From Simmondsia chinensis (taxonomy: Eukaryota > Streptophyta > Magnoliopsida > Caryophyllales > Simmondsiaceae), in the NCBI GenBank assembly GCA_018398585.1, contig JAGTTD010000001.1:39447938-39511937 (forward strand): 64,000 nt of DNA. Direction: 5' to 3'. Under the pieces are notes generated by a model. The model saw nothing but the letters and a program-made list of their open reading frames with translations, was not told the origin of the DNA and ran no database searches. The first letter of the stretch is position 1. Each line of letters begins with the position of its first letter. Shown piece after piece: positions 20,708 through 30,894 of the stretch. The position numbers and the translations under genes were made by a program.

Positions 20708-20855
20708 TTAGGTTAGGGGTCCTCGGACATAGCTTCCCTTTGGGGTAGCATTCTGAAAGGATGAGGCTACCTACATCTCACTTTCCTATACCTTACATTA
20801 GTGGGAGGCTTTAAGACACTGGGGTTTTTTTTGTTGTTATTACTGTTGTTGTTCT
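20708..20855 (+). mobile_element. Short RTE-tailed retroposon with 19-bp target duplication
   Basis: The 148-bp insert starts TTAGGTTAGGGGTCCTCGG and contains the diverged RTE tail blocks, then ends in (GTT)n. It is flanked by a perfect 19-bp direct repeat, ACTAAATTTTTATTACATT, at 20689-20707 and 20856-20874. This is target-primed reverse transcription by the RTE machinery, giving a severely truncated LINE or a tail-only SINE. Confidence 0.75.
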
Positions 20856-20874
20856 ACTAAATTTTTATTACATT

Positions 20875-22885
20875 ACTAATATATAATTATATACTTAAAT
20901 TACACACATTTACTATTTTTCTAAATAAAATATCCTACAAACTTTTGATGATTCTCATTGGATTACCTAGGTTTTAAACCAAAAAAAAAAAGGCTTATTT
21001 CCTTTTGCCTCAGCTCCTTTTCTAAGGCTGAGTTTAAACCTTGAGAATCGTACTTATAATATGAATATAGTCAAACCTAAACATATTTTCACATTTTCTA
21101 ATTAATATAACTTTATCAAAAATTATAAAGTGTACTGGTACATTATCCATTCTTTAAACGCAATAAATAGTTTTTCTTTTTTCTTTTTATAAGTAGCGCA
21201 AAAAGACGCGAGCCAAAAACAGATAAACTCATAAAAATGAGGCCCGAGCTAACTCGGATAAATTGTACAAATTATAATACAAAACATTATGTATAAATAA
21301 GGATATTTATGGTCTGCATACAAGTGCAAGCAGTGTTCCATTCAGAAAATAATTAGTATTTGGTAGAGTTGTTAATTAGGCTTATATGTTAATTTTTCCT
21401 TTCTTAGAAGTCTGATGTAGAACATTCTAAATATACTCACATATAAAATTCACATGTACACCCACATTAAATAGTTAATAATTTCCTAGTAATGGTGAAA
21501 TACTACGAGAGGGTCCTAAGGCAGTTTTATTTGGGATCATATGCCCTTTCTTAGGCTCTTTTTTCTATAAACCGAGCTAATGTTTTAGAGGTCCTTTTCA
21601 GAAAAAAAATAAAAATAAAAATGCCCTAAAGTCTGGCTTATTACCTTTTTTAAAAAACTTACCATAAAAATTCTTTAACTTGTTGCTTAAAATTAAAATC
21701 AAACCCTCAATTTCATATTTATCAAACATATCTCTTAAACCATCGACCCGTATTAATTAGTTTTATATAATTTGTCTTTAAATCAACTCTATTAATAACC
21801 AAAATCATATAAAGACAACACATAATCGAGAGTAGAGGGTCTACTTAATTACAGTTAAATGATGTGTACATCATTTAGTTGTTAAATTGGTCAAAATTTT
21901 GAACAAATGTACCACAACGATATCATTGATGCAAACAAATAATTTGAATAATACATTCGATAAAATGTGAAGTCAAAGACATGTTTAGTACCTTTTTTTG
22001 TTCGTAGTTTTATTTTTTGAAAAACTAAAATCTAAATTTTAAAAATGATTTATTTCTTACTTCTGATTTTTTGTTTAAGTTTTCATTCAAATTTGGAAAA
22101 TTTTGAACACAAAATTCAATACTAGAAAAAGTTAATTCCCAAACTAAATCTTTTTTTCTCAAAAATAATTAAAAAATAGAAATAAAAAATCATAAAAAAC
22201 ATTGCTTTTGATTTAAATAGTAGTAGTGGAGGAAATGTAGAAGTCACAAGAGGCATGGCCAAAGAGGCCGAGTCCAAAACCAATTAAAATGGGCCTAACA
22301 CAGTACTGTGGTGAGTGGTCTTGTGGGCTTGGGCTGCCATAGTAAAAAGAAAGCACCTAATTACCTATAAAATACACAACAAAATGTCAGTAAGTTATAA
22401 GAAGTAATTAACTTAAATTGCTTTTTCTATAATTATCAGTAATTGTTCTGTCATTTCATTGGGGCATAAATTTATGTATATGATATTTTGAAATATTCAT
22501 TTTTTTTCAAAAGAATAATGTAATGGGTATATTTTTTTTTTTTTAGATGAGTTCTCTTGTTACATAAGTAGGATTAATGGAACTGAACTAGTATTAGGGA
22601 TTGATGTTAAATTTAATATGTTTTTCATGATAATATTTACTTTTTTTAAAATTGTTGGTAAATTGATAAAATTGAATTTGAGGCTTAATTACATAGTTTT
22701 TTTTACCCAAGTAGCACATTTACTTAAATATATCTTTCAACCTGTTATCCTCTCAAATAAGACTTTCAGTCTTCCTTTCATTTTCACAGATATGTAAGTC
22801 GTTATTATCATCATTTTACAAGTTTATTTCTGTTTTTAAATTGTAATATCATATTATTTTATAGAAATTTGTTATTATGGTAATG
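20875..22885. other. 2-kb AT-rich stretch without recognised content
   Basis: No reading frame, transposon terminus or RNA gene is convincing. Homopolymer tracts are frequent (for example at 20979-20990 and 22530-22545). Confidence 0.4.
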
Positions 22886-22886
22886 T

Positions 22887-24100
22887 TATTAGGTTAGTTT
22901 AGAAATATTAATTTAATAATTTTGATATATAGTATATTAGAACATGTCTTTATTAATGTAATATTGAATAATAGGATGCTAGAAAAATTATTATGTCATA
23001 TTTTTATATATTTATAATTTTGGGAGCTTATATAATTTTTCAGTGTTACACTTTAATATAACACTATTAATATCTATTTATTTTTTATTATATGATATTT
23101 AGAATGCTATGTCTTGAAATGTAACTTATCTTTTAAATGTTTATAATACAGTTACGTATTTAAAATATTTTGTAGACATATTATAATTATTAAATCCTGA
23201 CTTACAAATTTTTAAATATTTAAATTTGATATTTTGAAGAATTTTGAGATGTAATTTTATTTTTTATATATATTACAATTATTGTAAGTGATTCGAATTT
23301 GTAAGATATTAAGAATTGTTAGAAAAACTATTATGTTATATATTTATAAAATATAATGTTAAAAAAAATATATGTTTATAAGATATATTTTATTAGGTTA
23401 GTTTAGTAATATTAATATAATAATTTGATTTATATAATAGTATATCATAACCTGTGTTTTTTTAATATAATATTGAATAATATTATGCTAGTAAATAATA
23501 TAATGCTAGTAAAATTAATGGTTATATGGTTTTATGTTATATTTCAATATACTTATGATTTTGTTAGCTTATATAATTTTTCGGTGTTGCACTTTTATAT
23601 AACACCATTAATATTCATTTATTTTTACCAAAGAGGGCACCAACACGCAGTTACCGGATCCCATTAGAACTCCGAAGTTAAGCGTGCTTGGGTGAGAGTA
23701 GTATCAGGATGGGTGACCTCCTGGGAAGTCTTCACCCTCAGGTTGGAGACACTGAGAAACCGCCTCTCTTCAGGTTAACACCATAAAGGGGGAAGGCTGC
23801 GTACATTCGTCCCCCCTAGACCCTGCATAGGCGGGAGCCTTTGAGGCACTGGGTATGTTCCTTTTATTAATATTCATTTATTTTTGATTATATGATACTT
23901 AGAAAGCTATATTTTGAAATATAAACTTATCTTTTAAATGTTTATAATACTTTTGCATCGTTAAAACATTTAGTTAATATATCATAATTGTTAAAATTTG
24001 ACTTACGAATTTTTTAAATATTAAAAGTGCTTCGAATTTGTAAAATGTTAAGAATTGTTAGAAAAGCTATTATGTTATATGTTTAAATATTATAGGTTTA
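22887..24100. repeat. AT-rich tandem repeat, period about 504 bp
   Basis: A segment beginning ATTAGGTTAGTTTAG at 22888 is repeated from 23392, with the same order of blocks (TAATATTGAATAATA, TAGCTTATATAATTTTTC, ATGTTTATAATAC, TTAAGAATTGTTAGAAAA). The second unit carries the 5S-derived SINE at 23627-23865. A partial third unit lies at about 24780-24860. Nothing is encoded. Confidence 0.65.
23627..23865 (+). mobile_element. 5S rRNA-derived SINE with RTE-type tail
   Basis: The head (about 23636-23732) matches plant 5S rRNA, including ACTCCGAAGTTAAGCGTGC and GGATGGGTGACCTCCTGGG. The internal polymerase III A box, intermediate element and C box all look intact. The body that follows (GGGGGAAGGCTGCGTACATT, AGACCCTGC, GCGGGAGCC, GGCACTGGG) matches the RTE LINE 3' region at 3960-4050. 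A perfect 20-bp direct repeat flanks the insert (23607-23626 and 23866-23885). The first tandem unit at 23055-23090 shows the same site without the insert. Known family logic: polymerase III transcription from the 5S promoter, and reverse transcription by the partner LINE that recognises the tail. Confidence 0.82.
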
Positions 24101-24249
24101 TAGGTTCCAATATTATTTTGTAATAAAGTTATATATTATATAATTACATTTATCAAGCTATATGTGTAATCCTGGAAACTAATAGGAATACTCGTGTCAA
24201 AAAAAGCTAATAACAATATATTTTTTATTTTATTTTAAAATAATATAAA

Positions 24250-24515
24250 AGTAGAGGCATAAGGAATTAGAATATTAGGAAAATAGGAGATTTCAAAGTA
24301 TAGAAGGGATAGTGACTGCTTTGAGCTAAAGATTAGATAAAAGACATCGTTATACTTAATTTTGATTTCTAGGTCAAAATAATAGACATATAAAAAAAAT
24401 CTAAAATTAGAGGTATTAGGAATTAGAAAATTAGGAAAATATGAGATTTGAATGTATAGAATAGATAGTAACTACTTTTTTAGAGAATTGTTCATATATT
24501 ATAATGTATGTTTAC
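24250..24515. repeat. Short direct repeat pair, AT-rich
   Basis: About 24252-24335 and 24398-24484 share TTAGGAATTAGAA, ATTAGGAAAATA and AGATAGTAACTAC-like blocks. No function is apparent. Confidence 0.45.
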
Positions 24516-24598
24516 CTGAGCTTTAGCCTCGTTAATGGCGGACTGTATAAAACTACCCGGTCCATAAGCAAGCCACACCATCGCCTTCTCCCATTGTG
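24516..24598 (-). other. Exon-like fragment between AG and GT
   Basis: On the minus strand, TTTTGCAG ends at 24599 and GTAAAC starts at 24515. The 83 bases between are open and read QWEKAMVWLAYGPGSFIQS followed by AINEAKAQ. The codon pattern is unlike the AT-rich flanks. This could be one exon of a host gene or a gene piece captured by the MULE next to it. I do not recognise the protein, and no neighbouring exon was found. Confidence 0.35.
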
Positions 24599-24897
24599 CT
24601 GCAAAAGAATGAAACCCATGATTTTTGGAGTGTTTTCATAGTGAATGCGCTGTCTTTTAGGGTACACAGCGCTAATTGTATCATCAGAACCTCTAACTAT
24701 GAGCTTTTAGATAGAGAAAAACGAAGGATCTTGAAGAGACAGAAAAATAGGTAGAGAGAAGGGAAGTAGAAAAGACTTCAGATATTTATAATACTTTTAC
24801 GTATTTAAAATACATTTTAAACATATTACAAACTTTCGAATTTGTTAAATATTACGGATATTGTTTATTTTATTTTTGGATAATCAACTTAGAAATT
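24599..24897. other. Spacer before the MULE transposase
   Basis: No gene is seen. About 24780-24860 is a partial third copy of the AT-rich tandem repeat. Confidence 0.4.
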
Positions 24898-25670
24898 ATG
24901 GCGTGCAGCGTAGTCACATTGTTTTGTCATTATGATAGAGATATGGCGCAAATTGTTAATGGTGTTGATTACACAGGTGGAAGACATTTTGTACTCAAGG
25001 TACAATTTGGAATTTCTCTTCCGAAGCTGAAGGCAACGATGCATGAAGTAGTCACATTGTTTTGTCATTATGATAGAGATATGGTGCAAATTGTTAATGG
25101 TGTTGATTACACGGGTGGAAGACATTTTGTACTCGAGGTACAATCCAGAATTTCTCTTCCGAAGCTGAAGGCAATGATGCATGAAGCCACTGGCTGGGAT
25201 AGTAACACAATTGATATTACGATTACATGGAGAATGTTGTTATCCCAGAATCCTATGCGATATACACCTATTGAGATTGTTTGTGCCGTGGCATTGAGGT
25301 CTGTGTTCAAAATGGCATTAGAAAATAGGACGACATACATAGAACTGTATGTAAATGTTGTGGATGTTGTGGGAAGACCTCAACATCGTGTATAGCATAG
25401 TCAAGTTGACGCATCAAGTCCGTCTAGAGGTCCCGTTGTGGACGTTTAATTGGTAGCTGGAATGGTTGCGAACGAGAACATGACTATGTTCGATAGGGCT
25501 TATACTAACAATGATCCGAGGCATCTGAGAAGATGCATATGTGGGGATTGACGAGGAGGAAAGTGACGAAGATGATGATGCTGGGCCTTCAGTTGTCCAA
25601 GCTCCTACTCCTGAGTTCGAAGACATTTCTTGGATAGACTAGGCAGTATGTTCTGACTGGGAGGAAGGTA
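24898..25670 (+). pseudogene. MURA transposase N-terminal region with internal duplication
   Basis: An open frame of 165 codons from ATG 24898 includes HYDRDMAQIVNGVDYTGGR and RYTPIEIVCAVALRSVFKM, typical of the N-terminal region of MuDR-type MURA proteins. A 138-bp unit (24910-25047) is repeated in frame at 25048-25185, so 46 residues occur twice with few differences. After a TAG at 25393 an acidic stretch (DEEESDEDDDAG-like, about 25545-25590) links to the next piece. The duplication may be recent. Confidence 0.7.
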
Positions 25671-25675
25671 GAAGA

Positions 25676-26212
25676 ATGGGGTCAACAGGATCTGTCTTGG
25701 AGGAGGGACAAGTGTTCCAAACGAAGGACGAATTAATCAATGCAGTTAGGGTGTGGCACATTAAGAACAAGCTGGAATATGTAGTGCATAGATCGAATCC
25801 TCATTATGTAGCCCTAAGGTGTGCGCAAGCACCACAATGTAAGTGGTATCTGCATAGGGCACTCAAACAAAGGCTAGGGGTGTTTGAGATTTCGATTCTG
25901 AGGGGGCCACATACATATTCTACTACTGTATTTACAGAAGACCACCGCGCCCTAACCTCTAATTTTGTTGCAACTATGGAGTCACCTATTGTGTTCGCTG
26001 ATCCTAAAATGAATATTGCAGCAATTCGAGCAGCAGTTCAACAACAACATGGGTACACTATTTCGTATCGGAAGGCATGGAAAGCAAAGTAGGAAGTGAT
26101 TGAGCGGTTTTTTGGCTCCCATGAGGATGCATTTCTGATGCTACCTAAGCTGCTCATTCCGTTGCAATAGTCAAATCCAGACACTATTGTTGAATGGCAG
26201 TATAATAGCCAA
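25676..26212 (+). pseudogene. MURA DNA-binding region
   Basis: The 138-codon frame reads GQVFQTKDELINAVRVWHI, YVALRCAQAPQCKWYLHRA and TISYRKAWKAK. This is the zinc-coordinating MuDR DNA-binding segment that comes before the catalytic core, where it should recognise the terminal repeats. A TAG at 26090 and another near 26168 separate it from the catalytic domain in the same direction. Confidence 0.8.
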
Positions 26213-27145
26213 GTGGGAGACGGAGCGCTCTTTTGCGGAGTTTTTTGGGCATTTGAGCCATCCATTGAGGGATTCAAGTGTTGTCGTCCGTTGATCAGTA
26301 TTGATGGTACCCATTTGTATGGGAAATACACGGGGAAGCTATTGGTTGCTATCGCATTTGACGCTAACAATGGTCTAGACCCACTATGTTTTGCTCTGGT
26401 GGACGAAGAGAGCGCATGGAGTTGGGGTTGGTTCCTGTTATATCTACGAACCTATGTGACAGGCGAGCGCCAACCAATGTGTATTATATTTGATCAACAT
26501 GCTGGAATCAAGAGTGGGATGTCATTTGTTTGGCCTGAGCCTGAAGGGCAGCATTGGTACTGCACTTGCCACCTAGTTAGTAACTTCAACCGCAGATTCA
26601 AAAATCCTGCATTGAAGAAGAGGTTGAGTGAGATGGCGAGGGAAACTTCTGGGAGGAAGTTCGATGCTTTGTATTACCATTTTATCCACGTTAATGATGA
26701 GGCCAGAGATTGGATTGAACGAGAGCCTAAAGAACGTTGGGCACTTCCATATGATGATGGTTATTGCTATGGTAACATGACCACTAATATATCGGAAGTG
26801 TTCAATAGTGTTATGAAAGGGGGATGAGCCCTCCCAGTAACTACCCTTGTGGAAATGACTTTTTATTGATGCAACAAATATTTCGTCAATTGGAGGGATC
26901 ACAGGGTCTTCTATGGCCACCTAATGTCTTTGCTCAATTAGAACCTACCGTCATGAAATCAAGGACACATACGGTGATGCTGTTTGATCAAAATACTATA
27001 GAGTTCAAGATAACAACTCTAAGCCGTCAGACTGAATCAGGATACAGAAGGGAGATTCACCATACAATAACGCTGAATGAATGGAGTTACACTTGTGGTA
27101 CATGACAGCTATATCATCATCCGTGTTCACATGTGATGGCATGTT
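26213..27145 (+). pseudogene. MULE transposase catalytic core and SWIM zinc finger
   Basis: The frame contains LISIDGTHLYGKYTGKLLV, ALVDEESAWSWGWFL, IIFDQHAGIKSGM and WYCTCHLVSNFNRRFK, the conserved DDE and Cys/His motifs of MULE transposases. TTNISEVFNSVMKG follows, then a TGA at 26825. The downstream part (26824-27145) leads to a SWIM-type finger YTCGT-stop-QLYHHPCSHVMAC, in which the first Cys is Tyr. Stops at 26825 and about 27102 make this a pseudogene. Confidence 0.85.
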
Positions 27146-27450
27146 GTACCACATCTCGGCTTGAGTACGGACAATATGTTGATCCATTTTTAAGCCTTGG
27201 TATGTACGCAGGTGCGTATGCTCATTGTTTCACCCCTTTCCCGATCAGTCTCTATGGACGGAGTATACTGGACCTAGAGTGGTTACAGATCACACTAGGT
27301 GGAGACATGATAGAGCACGACCACTATCAACCTGGCTACATAATGAAATGGACATCAGGGAGGGCTCGTCTAAGAATAAATGTAGCATATGTAGTCAAAA
27401 AGGGCACCAAAAAAAAACAAATTCTAATAGACAACAATAATTTTTTAATT
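27146..27450 (+). pseudogene. MURA C-terminal tail with zinc knuckle
   Basis: After the SWIM finger the frame covers a Tyr/Pro-rich stretch and ends SSKNKCSICSQKGHQKKT at about 27365-27425, a CCHC-like knuckle lacking its final Cys. It is a usual C-terminal feature of MURA proteins. Confidence 0.6.
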
Positions 27451-27637
27451 AGGTTCATAGCTTCATTTCATTCATTTTTTACTATAACATATTGTATTAT
27501 GTAGTATTATCAATTGTACTTATATAATAATATATGTAATTTTATTTTTGTATTGTGATCGATTCAAATGTTGTAATATTTGTAATTTTATTTTTAATCC
27601 CTAGATATTGGTCACTATTTTAAAATTTTATAGAGAG
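27451..27637. other. Spacer between MURA and the mobile-domain gene
   Basis: AT-rich sequence, no gene seen. Its short length fits a two-gene MULE or an intron in one transcription unit. Confidence 0.4.
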
Positions 27638-28500
27638 ATGGTAAGAACACGAGGAGGACATGCTTCCACTTTGACTGCTCGGTACCGTGAGCAAAATCCA
27701 GGTCCAGATAACCGATCAGTGTTGCGTCTTTAGGAGCAATATCTATCGGAGGATGTTTGGAATGGAGTGGTATGTTAATAATCAATGTTTAGTCGTAAAA
27801 TTATTATATTTTAATTATTCAAATAGTTGACTGATGTATTTGATGTCTTTGTGTTACAGGGCGACGAAGAGATGAGGGTGAGGCAACACCACCTGTCACG
27901 CCTTCACGAATTAGTACGACCTTACGTCGTACAGGCTGGTCTTATTGGAGTGACCCCATTAGGTCACCTCCAAATTGATAACCCTTTAATTGGTGCTTTA
28001 TTAGAGAGGTACAGGTGAGAGACCCATACATTCCACCTACGTATTGGTGAGATGACGCCAACACTGCAGGATGTTGCCGTCTGACTAGGTCTACGAATAG
28101 ATGGTCGAGCAGTCACGGGTCCCTCTAGCTACAATTGGAGGAATCGCTGTTATGCTTTATTGGGTGCAGCCCCCAGAACAAGCATTAAAGGGCAGCATGG
28201 TAAGAAGTCGATGGTTGAAGGCACTATGTGCACAGGACCACCAGCATTTGCTGATGAGCAAGTGTTGTTGCAACACGCCAGACGCTACGTCATTGATTTG
28301 TTCAGCTCCATGTTGTTCACCAACAGCACTGGTAATTGGACATCGCTTATCTACCTTCTATTGCTTGAAGCGATGGAGGGGTATAGTGAGTACAGCTGGG
28401 GGTTAGCAGTGCTCGCCAACCTGTACAGACAAATGTGCCAATGTTGCATGAAGGACCGCATGCAAATCACCGAGTGTGTTTTATTGCTCCAAGTATAGAC
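27638..28500 (+). pseudogene. Plant mobile domain (PMD, MAIN/MAIL-like) gene
   Basis: Exon 1 starts with ATG at 27638 (VRTRGGHASTLTARYREQ). A GT-AG intron of 90 bp spans 27770-27859. Exon 2 carries RQHHLSRLHELVRPYVVQAG, LLERYR-stop-ETHTFHLRIGEMTP, TLQDVAV, LGLRIDGRAVTG, ARRYVIDLFSSMLF, YLLLLEAMEGYSEYSWGLAV and LANLYRQMCQ, the classic plant mobile domain blocks. In-frame TGA or TAG codons near 28017, 28082 and 28497 replace residues expected to be Trp, Leu and Trp. PMD proteins include MAIN and MAIL1, which act in silencing and genome stability, and PMD genes are also carried by MULEs and gypsy elements. Its place right after MURA fits a MULE cargo gene. Confidence 0.8.
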
Positions 28501-29713
28501 CGCAAATGATATTTGTGTTTACTTCTTAATGTGTTAAACCCCTAATTTCTACGTGACATCACATGTGTAGTTGTGGTTGAAGTTACTAACTAGGTTGCGA
28601 GTGCAGTCAATGATCCACGTCAAGTTTTATACCATAACTTATATTACTTATTTTTATGTATTTTTCACATTATAATGCATTTTTTTTCTTCTTCATTACC
28701 ATGTACATTAAATGATGTGACTTCGCTAAATTTTTTCTGCTATGCCTTTGCTATTTTTTGTCAATTGTGTTAGGGTTAGGGCTGACGTTGGGGGGGGGGG
28801 GGGGTCACAGGCGGGGTTACGAAAGGTCGTTATTGACAAACGTCATTCGTAACGGCGTATGGTTGGCCGTACACTGTTACAAAAGGCATATGTTCACTGT
28901 CCCCACGTCATACGCCGTTTTAAACAGCGTATGTTAAGAAAGCTATGGTAAATTGTGCTATTTTGGTGAATATTTTTGGAACCATGCTATTTTGGTAAAT
29001 TTTTTTTAAAAATGTGCTACATGGATTAAAAAAACTCCTTAATTACATGGTCACTATTTTTCTTGAACCTAAATGATTGTAGCAATGCATTATTTGCATC
29101 CAATGCTTGCAACGGTAGATCTAGGAAGAAGCCTACCCTAGAATTTGGAATTTCTAAATTTTATAGATTTATATAAGAAATAATGATATTTTATCATGAG
29201 TTTTTGATATATAATGGAAGAATGATGAGAAAAATACTAAACTAGATCTAGGTGAATATTTTTAGCACTGTACTTGCGAAGTTAAACAGAAAGGTATTAT
29301 ACTAGTGTTAATGATTTTTTTTAATACCAAACTAGAAATATGCTAATTTCTTTGTACTCGTGGTGATATTTGAAACCCACTTGCCACCTTGCAAGTGGGA
29401 AAGAAATTATGAGCACATTTTAATATATAAAACACAAATAATAAAACACCAAATATTTTTATGTAAATCTTTTTCGCACTATACTTGCAAAAGTAAAAAA
29501 AAAATGATATTATACTAGCTGAAATGAAATTTTCAGCATTACATTAGGTATAAACTAATTCTTTTTGAACACTATATGGTGTCCAATACTTGCCTATATG
29601 CTTACATATCTTAGATGACTGTGATTTCCACGCGATAAATATGTACTTTCTTTGAGTATTCTAAATGTCAATTGTTATCGTAACATGATGTTTTATGTTT
29701 CCTTCCTCTTTTT
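28501..29713. other. Probable MULE right end and AT-rich flank
   Basis: At 28790-28804 there is a run of 15 G. From 28830 to 28950 short inverted motifs appear (TCGTAACGGCGTATGG with CATACGCCGTT), then a repeat of TGCTATTTTGGT at 28956-29020. This layout, GC-rich inverted motifs next to a repeat-rich AT terminus, resembles the element at 8703-9578 and would fit a MULE terminus. No matching left end was found. 29041-29713 holds nothing recognised. Confidence 0.4.
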
Positions 29714-30193
29714 TGTTGTCTAAAAACAATAGTAAAAAAAATGCTGCAGCGATCAAGTTCAGCAAAAAAATTCACGTAAACTTTCAGTAAAACTGATGTC
29801 GAAAATGTAGTGAAAATGTAGCGAAATTATAGTGAAAAGTCAGCAAAATTGCAATAACAATAATGTTAAATATCAGCAAAAATTAGCAGTAATCTTCCGC
29901 TAAAATGCAGTACAATACTGCTGCAGAATTTCAGTAAAATTGCTGTAAGCAAATGCAGTAAAGATTAAACATAAGCGCAGGAAAGACAACAGAAATTCCA
30001 TAAATGGATTTAAAACACCTATACACAGCAATCAAATAACAATGAAAAGTGGAGAGATTTGATTAGAAACCCGTACCCTGGTAAATAACCATTGTCCTAA
30101 AAGACGATTTCGCCGCTGCTTCGATGTAAACAGTAGTCTCGGCGGCAGTCCTCTAGGATTAACATGGTCCGACCGTTAATGTGCACTCGTTAA
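29714..30193 (-). repeat. copia 1 3' LTR, piece 1
   Basis: It matches 43845-44305 of the whole LTR and ends at the insertion of the coding-less LTR element. It contains many GCAGTAAAAT-like short repeats. Confidence 0.8.
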
Positions 30194-30894
30194 TGTTGGT
30201 GTAAATCTCACAAATACTTGCAAAATTCTTGCAAACGGGTAACCAGAAGATCTCAAGTGTTGAGGCTATGTAATCACTTTCCTTAAGGCTTATTTCGATA
30301 TACGAAATATCTTTGGGGATACAACAACCAAATATGGAGTGAAGATGTGTAAGGGGAGAGATTGATAAAGATGTAGAGAGATTGATCAAGTTTAACAAAC
30401 CAAACACTTAAATTTCACACAAGAACACTTGTAGTTCTTCAAATTCTTTTTCTCAAAGATCTTTTGTTCTTCAAGTCTTATCCACAAGAATGAAATTTGG
30501 GGAATATATATCTATTACATGAGACTAGACGTCCCTTTAAAAACAAGTAAAAAGGGCCACATCATTCGGGGAAAAAACTGCACGAACTATTAGAAAATCT
30601 TACCTGTGTGTCGACACACAGCTCACTGCAAGGTTGTGTGTCGACGCATAACATTCTGCCGTGCTCTTCTGTAAGGCTGTGTGTCGACACACTGGCCATG
30701 TGTGTCGGCACACACCTATTCCCTAGTGGTACTGTTGGATTATGTGTCGACACACATGGCCCATGTGTCGACACACACCCCTAATATGTTTCAAACACAT
30801 GAACAAATACCGGGACTATTTCAAACACATCTTATACATATATCAAACAACGTTTTACATATTTTTCAATTCACATTTTGAAAATACATCAACA
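30194..30894 (-). repeat. Left LTR of the coding-less element, with SalI-type palindromes
   Basis: It starts TGTTGGTG and ends CATCAACA. At about 30605-30780 it holds at least five copies of TGTGTCGACACA or close variants, a perfect 12-bp palindrome, in a GT-rich context. Confidence 0.8.

Noticed and set aside
23627..23865. Cassandra-type TRIM LTR carrying 5S
   Set aside because: No TG/CA ends, no 5-bp duplication, no primer site; instead a 20-bp duplication and a LINE tail.
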